DNA of 64,000 bases, from contig CAXATO010000016.1 of assembly GCA_963972255.1 (NCBI GenBank), positions 10,582-74,581 of the forward strand. The letters run 5' to 3'. Position numbers and translations under genes: made by a program. The stretch comes from UBA1479 sp002706405. GTDB taxonomy: Bacteria; Pseudomonadota; Alphaproteobacteria; Rhodospirillales; Casp-alpha2. Every line of letters starts with the position of its first letter. Position 1 is the stretch's first letter. A model generated the notes under the pieces. It was not told where the DNA came from. It searched no databases and worked only from the letters and a program-made list of their open reading frames with translations. Shown here piece by piece: positions 58,124 to 64,000 of this stretch.

Positions 58124-58504
58124 TCAGCTCCCGAAGGTCAGCTTAAGGACGGCAAAAATGTTGATGACGGCAAGCAATACGGCGCCCAGCTTGAGAAGCA
58201 CCAGCGACACGGTCTTGGGGCCTTCTGCATGGACGTAATCCTCGATCACGACCTGCAGGCCGAGCTGCGCATGATGCATGCCGGCGACGATCAAAAGAAT
58301 CAGCAGGGCCGCGTTCTGGCCGGTGCCGACCCAGGCTTTCATGGCCGCCAGGTCGGCGCCGAGCAGCCCGGACATGGCCCAGATGAACCACAAGGTCAGC
58401 GGCACCAGGGCGATGCCGGTCAGGCGCTGGGCCCACCAATGGGCGACGCCTTCGTGGGCCGCGCCCAGGCCGCGCACGCGGGAAAGGGGGGATCGCATTT
58501 CCAT
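58124..58504 (-). CDS. sdhD: Succinate dehydrogenase membrane anchor SdhD
   Basis: A 126-residue protein with three membrane helices. 'HEGVAHWWAQRLTGIALVPL' and 'HHAQLGLQVVIEDYVH' are the diagnostic regions; the latter contains the haem-binding histidine candidate and quinone-site residues. It lies four bases after sdhC. Confidence 0.95.
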   Translation of the reverse strand: MEMRSPLSRVRGLGAAHEGVAHWWAQRLTGIALVPLTLWFIWAMSGLLGADLAAMKAWVGTGQNAALLILLIVAGMHHAQLGLQVVIEDYVHAEGPKTVSLVLLKLGAVLLAVINIFAVLKLTFGS

Positions 58505-58508
58505 GGTC

Positions 58509-58901
58509 TCAGCCTCCGATCACGAAGTAGGCACAGCCGATCGTCGACGCCGTCATGGCGACGGCGAACAGCACGACCAGGATGCCCGTGCGCCGGACGG
58601 AGGGCAGGTCGAAGCCCGATCCCGCGTCCCACATCAGGTGCCGAATGCCGTTGGCCAGATGGTAATAAAGAGAAAACAGAAGCCCCCAAAGCACGACCTG
58701 ACCGACCCAAGACCCGATGACCGCCTGCGCGGCGGCAAAGGCGTCCGCGCCGTAGGTGGCGGACGTCAGCCAATAGGTCAGGATCAACATTCCGCCCGCA
58801 AGGGCGACGCCGGTCAGGCGATGGGTGATCGACAATACGGAAGTGATTTGCGGCCGATAGACCTGCAGATGGGGCGACAGGGGCCGTTCACGACGCGCCA
58901 T
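58509..58901 (-). CDS. sdhC: Succinate dehydrogenase cytochrome b556 subunit
   Basis: A 130-residue three-helix membrane subunit. 'RPLSPHLQVYRPQITSVLSITHRLTG' and the haem-His region 'YHLANGIRHLMWD' identify SdhC. First gene of sdhCDAB. An inverted TGGTATA/TATACCA pair lies about 105-128 bases upstream of its start. Confidence 0.96.
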   Translation of the reverse strand: MARRERPLSPHLQVYRPQITSVLSITHRLTGVALAGGMLILTYWLTSATYGADAFAAAQAVIGSWVGQVVLWGLLFSLYYHLANGIRHLMWDAGSGFDLPSVRRTGILVVLFAVAMTASTIGCAYFVIGG

Positions 58902-59005
58902 GGGAGAACCTCGCCTAGTGATGAATCCGCGGCAAACCTAACGCCTATTTCGCAATTGCGCAAACGTCTGATGGCGAATGGTTCTTTCACGATTTCAGAT
59001 ACTTA

Positions 59006-59029
59006 TGGTATATGGTCTTTTGTATACCA
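59006..59029. promoter_or_regulatory. Inverted TGGTATA/TATACCA pair before sdhC
   Basis: TGGTATA (59006-59012) and TATACCA (59023-59029) face each other across ten bases, about 105 bases upstream of sdhC. Read on the minus strand, the right copy is TTGGTATACAA, which also fits an extended -10 promoter. The same core occurs before mdh and before the candidate small RNA. Confidence 0.45.
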
Positions 59030-59572
59030 ATTGGGGCGTTGCGGCGGTCTCCAATCGTTGGCAGCCTATCGCTGCGGCGGCGCGAAATTCCATTTTTCCG
59101 AGTTTTTGTGCGGATTGGCGGGAGTCGCCGGGGCAACCGTGCTGATCACTGCGGAGTCCGCCTCTTTCAACGCGTTAGGCGGAATGTCCCCGGCGGCCTG
59201 GGGACAACCTGTGGGTCAAATGTGGGGCGTTGCGGAAGTTATGCACAACTTTCGCCGCTAATCCCCAGGTTTCCGCGTTGCCGCCATACATATGCCAAGA
59301 CCATGATGTTGCGCGCTTTGAAAGGCGTCGCCATGGTCCCCGCCGTCCGGCTGGGGCCACCCGAAAGAAAGACGGAGCTTCGCTTCGTCGATCCGGAGGG
59401 AGGGAGAGCCGGTATCAGCCGCAGTCCGGCATCCCGCCGAAGGGCCCAGGCCCGGGGCACGTTTTCGGACGCGCGCCGGTTGCAAGCCCAATGCCCCCTC
59501 GTCCCGGGGTTCGATCTCTGCCCAGGGTGCGGCCGCGGGAGGAAGGGTTTTCATCGGCGGATAGGCGTTTTT

Positions 59573-59678
59573 CATAAGCGTGGAGCCTGGCCGGCTCCAA
59601 GAGAGGTGTCAGGTGTGCCGCTTGTCGGCACGAGATGCAGGTGTCCCAGGACCTGTATCCCTGACGCCTCTTCTTATG
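59573..59678 (+). ncRNA. Compact double three-way-junction RNA element, unknown
   Basis: Almost every base pairs: P1 CATAAG/CTTATG (59573-59578, 59673-59678); P2 TGGAGCC/GGCTCCA (59581-59587, 59593-59599); P3 12 bp (59602-59613, 59660-59671); inside P3, P4 GTGCCG/CGGCAC (59615-59620, 59626-59631) and P5 nine bp (59634-59642, 59651-59659). P3 and P5 each contain one G-U pair that is an A-C mismatch on the other strand, so the plus-strand RNA is favoured. It lies 130 bases before the MFS start and could be its leader or a separate RNA. I match it to no known riboswitch, 6S, SRP, tmRNA or RNase P signature. Confidence 0.55.
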
Positions 59679-59807
59679 AGGGGGGCGGGATCGTCCGCCG
59701 TGTGTCCTGCGGCCCTTGCTTGTTTTGCCTCTCTTTGCAAAGTGGTCTAAACAAATACGCTGGGTGTCCGCCCACCTTTCCGCCGTAGCCCACCAAGGAG
59801 CATGCCC

Positions 59808-61028
59808 GTGGCGTCTGGTGACACATTCCGCCGGGTCGTTTGGCCGCTCGCCGTTGCTGAAACCCTGTTATGGGCCGGATTCTATTATCTGTTCCCGGCC
59901 TTGCTCGGCATTTGGGAACAGGAATTCCCTTGGACCAAGCTGGAGATCGCCGGCGCCCTGACCACGGCACTTCTGGTCTCCGCCTTCCTTGCCCCGGTCG
60001 CCGGGCGCCTGATCGACCATGGACACGGTCGGCGCCTGTTCATCGGCTCCGCCTTCATGGGGGCGGTGATGCTGGTGGCCTTGTCGCGGGTCACCGAGCT
60101 GTGGGAATTCTATGCCGTCTGGGCCGGGATCGGCGTGATCATGGCCGGCTGTTTGTATGAGCCCTGCTTTGCGATTCTGACCCGGATCATGGGCGACCGC
60201 TCGCGCCAGGCGATCACCGTCGTCACTCTGGTCGCCGGGTTCGCCGGCACGGTGGCGTTCCCCATGGTTCATACCCTGGACGCGGTCATGGGCTGGCGCA
60301 ACGTGGTGCTGGTGTTTGCCGGATTGGCCGCCTTCGTCTGCGTACCGCTGCTGTTCTATGGTCTGGCCCACCATGGCAAAGAAGCCCCGGCCCCGGCCGA
60401 AGATGCGGCGGCCAATACGGGAAAGCCGCTGAACCTGACGCGGAATATCGTGTTCTGGCTGCTCGCCATCGCCTACGCGATGATGGCGTTCAACCATTTC
60501 GCCATCATTTCCCACATGCTGCCCCTGCTGGCGGAACGCGGCGTCGGCCCGGAGACGGCGGTCCTGGCCGCATCGATGATCGGGCCCATGCAGGTTGCGG
60601 GCCGGCTTTGCGTGCTCGCCGTGCAGCGTCATGTGACCTCGACACCACCCATTGCGGCCGTCAGTCTGCTGGCCATGGCGATTGCCTCGGCGGCCTTGCT
60701 GGGGGCCCATGCCGTGCCCGGCCTGCTGGTCGTTTTCGTGCTGTTCCAGGGCGCCGGCAACGGGGTCATGAGCATCACCCGTCCGGTCATCGTCGCCGAG
60801 CTTTTGGGCCGCCGGCGCTATGCCGTCATCGCCGGAATTCTGGCAATGCCCTATATCGGCTTTTCCGCCCTGGCCCCCGGCCTGGCGGGGTTGGTCTGGT
60901 TGGTCGCCGGATATGACGGGGTTCTGGCCTTGACCCTGTTTGCGGGGATATTCGGCGCCATCATGCTGATGGCCGCGGCCCGCTGCCGACGCGCGCAAAT
61001 TCCGGAAAAGGAAACGGGCCCCGATTGA
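59808..61028 (+). CDS. MFS transporter
   Basis: A 406-residue inner-membrane protein with twelve predicted helices and the family loop 'GRLIDHGHGRRLFIG' after helix 2. The GTG at 59808 is chosen: AAGGAG at 59795-59800 leaves a seven-base spacer to it, but only one base to the in-frame ATG at 59802. Opening 'WPLAVAETLLWAGFYYLFPALLGIWEQEF' resembles monocarboxylate/oxalate-type MFS carriers, but the substrate is not identifiable. The folded element at 59573-59678 lies in its presumed leader. Confidence 0.87.
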   Translation: MASGDTFRRVVWPLAVAETLLWAGFYYLFPALLGIWEQEFPWTKLEIAGALTTALLVSAFLAPVAGRLIDHGHGRRLFIGSAFMGAVMLVALSRVTELWEFYAVWAGIGVIMAGCLYEPCFAILTRIMGDRSRQAITVVTLVAGFAGTVAFPMVHTLDAVMGWRNVVLVFAGLAAFVCVPLLFYGLAHHGKEAPAPAEDAAANTGKPLNLTRNIVFWLLAIAYAMMAFNHFAIISHMLPLLAERGVGPETAVLAASMIGPMQVAGRLCVLAVQRHVTSTPPIAAVSLLAMAIASAALLGAHAVPGLLVVFVLFQGAGNGVMSITRPVIVAELLGRRRYAVIAGILAMPYIGFSALAPGLAGLVWLVAGYDGVLALTLFAGIFGAIMLMAAARCRRAQIPEKETGPD

Positions 61029-61045
61029 CGGGGCCCGCTTAAAAA
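61015..61045. terminator. Convergent terminator between MFS and porin genes
   Basis: CGGGCCCC (61015-61022) pairs with GGGGCCCG (61030-61037) around a seven-base loop that contains the MFS stop codon. The minus side continues TTTCCTTTT, suiting the porin gene; the plus side continues CTTAAAAATTT, weaker. It probably serves mainly the porin transcript. Confidence 0.65.
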
Positions 61046-61068
61046 TTTCGGAGACGACAGCCTACGAC

Positions 61069-62202
61069 TTAGAAGGCCACGTATGCTCCGGTCATGATCG
61101 AGTGGATGGCATCGAAGTCGGTGCCCGTCCGATCCAGGGTGTGGTAGCGATAGGCGACATAGACGCTGGAACCCGTGCCTTCGATCTCCTGCACCGCCTG
61201 GGCGCCGAAGCTGTCGAGGGTGTCGCCGTTCTGTTCCGCATCTTCGTAGCGTCCGAAATCGACGGCAAAGGCGGTCGGTCCGAAGGAATTAAGCGCAGCC
61301 TGATAACCGACCTTCGCGTAATAGAACTTCGGGTCGTCGCGGCCCTGAGCGGCGGCGGATTTGGTTCCGGCGGCCAGCGTCAGGTTGAAGCCGCTCGGCA
61401 GCAGGGCCGAAACCGAGCCCGAGAAGCCACCTTCGAATTGGTCTTCGTTGTCGGGGTTGGACGAGGTGTTGTACCAACCTGCGGCAGCCTCGACGGTGGC
61501 GCCGGAAATTTCGCCGGCATAGTAAACCGCGGCATCCACGGCACCGCCGCTGAGCAGGCTCGTCGACAGGTGGAAGCCATTGATTTCAGGCGAATCGTAG
61601 CGGACGCGGTCGCCCATATCGAGGCCGTCCAGGTTATCGGCGGCACCGCCGATCGTCGCTGTTGAGCGGGCACCCGTCGCCGAGGTGACGAAGGCGAAGC
61701 CGCCGGCCACGTCACCGATCGAGGAATAGCCTGCAACACCGGTCCCGGACAGGTCCGTCTCGGAAATGCCGTTGGTCGCCGAATCGCCCTGGCCCATCCA
61801 CAAGGTCCCGAGCCGCCTATGGGAGAAATAGACCTCGGCGGCTTCTTGCTCAAAGCCCGTGGCGCCGGCGGTTTCCGCGGTGGCGCTCATTTCGTTCGAC
61901 GGGTTGGAGCGCATGAGCATGACGAACTGCGTGCCCACGGACCAGTCTTCGTTGATCTTGCCGTCGGCATTCAGGAAGATCCGGGTCGAATCGTTCTCGT
62001 TGTCGACGTGGCGGTACATGCCTTCTTCGCCGTCATTGACGTAAAGGAACGCGCGGTTCAGTTGCCCGCCGATGGTCAGTTCCACGGGGCTGTTGTTCTT
62101 GATGGATCCTGCGGACGCCGGCGTGGCCGCCAGACCCAGGCCGGCGACCAGCGCCGTCGAGGCCAGCATGATGGATATGAATTGTCTGTTGTTTTTGGTC
62201 AT
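61069..62202 (-). CDS. Outer-membrane porin
   Basis: A 377-residue Gram-negative porin. Signal peptide 1-31 (ASA cut site), then alternating amphipathic strands ('PVELTIGGQLNRAFLYVNDGEEG', 'STRIFLNADGKINEDWSVGTQFVM') and a terminal phenylalanine (GAYVAF) as expected for Bam-assembled barrels. The ATG at 62202 follows AAGGGG by six bases; an upstream in-frame start is not supported. It should form a trimeric 16-strand pore. Two metal-regulator-like boxes lie 85-140 bases upstream. Confidence 0.92.
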   Translation of the reverse strand: MTKNNRQFISIMLASTALVAGLGLAATPASAGSIKNNSPVELTIGGQLNRAFLYVNDGEEGMYRHVDNENDSTRIFLNADGKINEDWSVGTQFVMLMRSNPSNEMSATAETAGATGFEQEAAEVYFSHRRLGTLWMGQGDSATNGISETDLSGTGVAGYSSIGDVAGGFAFVTSATGARSTATIGGAADNLDGLDMGDRVRYDSPEINGFHLSTSLLSGGAVDAAVYYAGEISGATVEAAAGWYNTSSNPDNEDQFEGGFSGSVSALLPSGFNLTLAAGTKSAAAQGRDDPKFYYAKVGYQAALNSFGPTAFAVDFGRYEDAEQNGDTLDSFGAQAVQEIEGTGSSVYVAYRYHTLDRTGTDFDAIHSIMTGAYVAF

Positions 62203-62286
62203 TCGAAACCCCTTTGGTGGTCTTCGCGCGGCGACGTTGCGCCCTCTTTGCGAATCGTTCTTATCATGAAGGACACCTGTGTAACT

Positions 62287-62305
62287 AATAATAATTATCA
62301 TTATC
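62287..62305 (-). promoter_or_regulatory. Fur-box-like site upstream of the porin
   Basis: On the minus strand the 19 bases match the classical Fur box GATAATGATAATCATTATC at 17 of 19 positions (C to T at 13 and 19). It lies 85-103 bases upstream of the porin start, a normal operator position. Binding by Fur (or the related Mur) is inferred from the match. Confidence 0.65.
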
Positions 62306-62315
62306 TCCACAGGCG

Positions 62316-62340
62316 GATAATGTTACGTTATAACATTATC
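62316..62340. promoter_or_regulatory. Zur-like palindrome upstream of the porin
   Basis: GATAATGTTA (62316-62325) and TAACATTATC (62331-62340) form a perfect 10-bp inverted repeat with a five-base gap. Its core TGTTACGTTATAACA (62321-62335) fits the Zur consensus TGTTATANTATAACA at 12 of 14 fixed positions. It lies just upstream of the Fur-like box. The regulator is inferred, not shown. Confidence 0.5.
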
Positions 62341-62403
62341 AATTGGAATCTCAATTTTATTTAAGAACGAATCAGAGGCCTGAGCGCGATGCGCCCAGCG
62401 GCT

Positions 62404-64000
62404 TTACCCGCCCCGGACTTCTGCCAGGAAGGTGCTGACCGAATTCTTCAACTGGGCGGACTGTGATGACAGCTCGGTGGCGGCTGCCTGAATCTGCCGG
62501 GAGACATCGGCCGTTTCGGAAACGGCAGCCGTGACACCTTGAATGTTCGACGAGACGTCGCGGGTGCCGGCCGACGCTTGCTCAACATTGCGCGCGATTT
62601 CGGCGGTGGCGGCCCCTTGCTGTTCCACGGCGGCGGCAACGGATGACGTGATTTCGTTCATCCGGCCGATGGTTGTGCTGATGCCGGAGATGGCGGTGGC
62701 GGATTCGCGGGTGGCGTTCTGGATGCCGGAAATCTGCTGCCCGATTTCCTCCGTCGCTTTCGCCGTCTGGTTCGCCAAATTCTTGACCTCCGAAGCGACC
62801 ACGGCGAAGCCCTTGCCGGCATCGCCGGCGCGCGCCGCCTCGATGGTCGCGTTGAGCGCCAGAAGGTTGGTCTGCTCCGCGATATCCGTGATCAGGTCGA
62901 CGACCTCGCCGATCCGGTTGGCGGCCTCGGTCAGGCTTTGGACCCGGACCGTTGTTTGTTCGATCTCGCTCACGGCATCCGATGCGATGCGGGTTGAATC
63001 GGACACCTGGCGGGAAATTTCCTGGATCGATGAGGAAAGTTCCTCGGCTGCCGAGGCGACGGTCTGGACGTTGGCGGCGGCTTGTTCCGAAGCGGCGGCG
63101 ACGGTCGACGCCTGACTGCCCGCCTGGTCGGCGGCGGCGGCCATGGTTTCGGACGATGCGCTGAGCTTGTCCGCAGCGTCGCCGACGTGCGAGACCACGC
63201 CCCCGACGCTGGATTCAAATTGGGCAGCCAGGCGGTTCATGGTGTCCTTGCGCTCTCGCAGGTTGGCGGCCTCCATTTCTTTCTGTCGTGCTTCCAGTTT
63301 GGCGGCGTCGTCCAAACCGGCGCGCAGTGTCTGCAGCGAACTCACGACGGGGCCGAACTCGTCTTTTCGATCTTGTCCCAAAGAAAGAGCTGCTGTGTTG
63401 TCGCGGTCTGCGACGATGGAGAGGTCCACCAGCAGCTTATCGATCGGCTCCCGGATCAGCCGGGACAGATAAACCGCCAGAACCACGGCGATGGCGATGG
63501 AAATGCTCATGGCGATCAGGAAGCCTTTGATGACATCCGCCGTGTCGGCACTGATCTTGGTCATCAGACGGTTTGCATCCGCGGCGGTCGATTTTCCAAT
63601 CTTCTCAATCTGTGTGCTTATCGAAGATACCGCGTCGGTCATGGCACTGGCGGCCTCATCGAAATTGCCCATCAGCTTGTTGCCGCTTTCAGCGCCACCG
63701 GCGATATAAGCCTGTGCCATGGCTTCGCCTTGCTGGAAATAGGTCGGCATCGCGGCCTCGGCGGATTCGATGGCGGAAATAATGTTGGTCAGGTTCAATT
63801 CGCCGGCAATCGCCTTGGCGTCCGACGCTGCTTTTTCAAAGGCCGCACGGTGTTCCTTGGCGACGTCGAACCCGTCATTCAGGCCATTCAGACCCCGGGT
63901 CGCGGAAATGTCGGTCAGCCATTGTTGTACCTGAACGACATGGAACCGAATATCCTTCACCAACAGGTTCAAGGGGACAACCTTGTCGAACCCGCGCGCG
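62404..64000 (-). CDS. Methyl-accepting chemotaxis protein, start outside window
   Basis: The frame runs through the right edge of the window, so the N-terminus (first membrane helix) is missing; a TTG at 63972 is internal. The visible 531 residues hold part of a periplasmic sensor ('VKDIRFHVVQVQQWLTDISATRGLNGLNDGF'), a membrane helix near residue 160, a HAMP segment and a full signalling domain with the CheA/CheW-contact hairpin 'DIAEQTNLLALNATIEAARAGDAGKGFAVVASEVKNLA'. The ligand is unknown. Same strand as the porin, 201 bases upstream of it. Confidence 0.93.
   Translation of the reverse strand, partial: ARGFDKVVPLNLLVKDIRFHVVQVQQWLTDISATRGLNGLNDGFDVAKEHRAAFEKAASDAKAIAGELNLTNIISAIESAEAAMPTYFQQGEAMAQAYIAGGAESGNKLMGNFDEAASAMTDAVSSISTQIEKIGKSTAADANRLMTKISADTADVIKGFLIAMSISIAIAVVLAVYLSRLIREPIDKLLVDLSIVADRDNTAALSLGQDRKDEFGPVVSSLQTLRAGLDDAAKLEARQKEMEAANLRERKDTMNRLAAQFESSVGGVVSHVGDAADKLSASSETMAAAADQAGSQASTVAAASEQAAANVQTVASAAEELSSSIQEISRQVSDSTRIASDAVSEIEQTTVRVQSLTEAANRIGEVVDLITDIAEQTNLLALNATIEAARAGDAGKGFAVVASEVKNLANQTAKATEEIGQQISGIQNATRESATAISGISTTIGRMNEITSSVAAAVEQQGAATAEIARNVEQASAGTRDVSSNIQGVTAAVSETADVSRQIQAAATELSSQSAQLKNSVSTFLAEVRGG

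Larger units (their letters stand above)
58902..59807. other. 0.9 kb gene-free region before sdhC and the MFS gene
   Basis: No convincing protein gene: the open frames here lack ribosome sites and familiar motifs, and they run across the folded element. Contents seen: an inverted TGGTATA/TATACCA pair near 59006-59029, one DnaA-box-like TTATGCACA (59239-59247) inside a small AAGTT/AACTT inverted repeat, and the multi-stem element at 59573-59678. The block 59280-59560 is GC-rich with no pattern I could interpret. Confidence 0.6.

Noticed and set aside
59239..59247. DnaA-box-like TTATGCACA, hinting at a replication origin
   Set aside because: Only one good box and one two-mismatch relative nearby, no box cluster and no dnaA, dnaN, hemE or parAB next to it. 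It also falls inside a simple inverted repeat.
59573..59678. Folded element as 6S RNA, tmRNA, RNase P RNA, SRP RNA or cobalamin riboswitch
   Set aside because: None of their conserved sequences (for example GAGGAAAGUCC, the GGAA-loop SRP core or the B12 box) is present on either strand.
59012..59788. Open frames of 258 codons (plus) and 105 codons (minus) in the gene-free region
   Set aside because: No ribosome site, no family motif, erratic composition, and they run through the folded RNA element.
61069..62310. Longer porin start at 62310
   Set aside because: It would put 36 unrelated residues before a perfect signal peptide and overlap the Fur-like box; the ATG at 62202 has its own ribosome site.

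Overview
The window looks like core chromosome of a GC-rich alphaproteobacterium, probably of the order Rhodospirillales and possibly marine. The support is gene content only: an atpHAGDC operon, a mdh-sucCD-sucAB-lpdA block, sdhCDAB, the argD-argF-GNAT-hslO order, and a Gram-negative sortase with its VIT/VWA target, a pair reported mostly from marine proteobacteria. I see no tRNA, rRNA, CRISPR array, insertion sequence or prophage.

Layout. 1-3.7 kb: end of argD, argF, a GNAT acetyltransferase, hslO (Hsp33) and a lipoprotein. 3.8-8.7 kb: a LysE-type exporter; a tightly coupled trio (PepSY periplasmic protein, b-type cytochrome, membrane-anchored LuxR-type regulator); then trkH, folE and apaG on the minus strand. 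8.9-14 kb: a divergent EF-G paralogue, a newly proposed small RNA on the minus strand with several CUCCC hairpin loops, a LysR regulator, trxB and an Lrp regulator. 14-18.7 kb: an enolase-superfamily enzyme, a Sel1-repeat protein, aspartate aminotransferase and O-acetylhomoserine sulfhydrylase. 18.9-26.3 kb: the sortase target and sortase, a PurB/PcaB-family lyase, uvrB, a small membrane protein and sixA. 26.4-34 kb: the F1 ATP synthase operon and priA. 34-37.8 kb: DUF484-xerC, an MFS and an EamA transporter. 37.9-47.5 kb: lpdA, sucB, sucA, sucD, sucC, mdh, all minus strand. 47.7-55.5 kb: a methyltransferase, nadC-nadA, zapE, a SAF-domain oxidoreductase, a sterol-desaturase-family protein, a PaiB-like protein and a DUF6494 protein. 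55.5-58.9 kb: sdhCDAB. 58.9-59.8 kb: a 0.9 kb gene-free stretch with a compact, nearly fully paired RNA-like fold. 59.8-64 kb: an MFS transporter, a porin preceded by Fur-like and Zur-like boxes, and the start-truncated end of a chemotaxis receptor.

Together these cover central energy metabolism (TCA cycle from 2-oxoglutarate to oxaloacetate, succinate dehydrogenase, F1 ATPase), NAD, arginine and sulfur amino-acid synthesis, DNA repair and replication restart, and an envelope layer. The least ordinary items are the anti-Shine-Dalgarno-like small RNA at 11.0-11.2 kb, the folded element at 59.57-59.68 kb, the histone H1-like tail on malate dehydrogenase, the sortase pair with a degenerate sorting motif, the cytochrome/membrane-LuxR trio and the metal-box pair before the porin.
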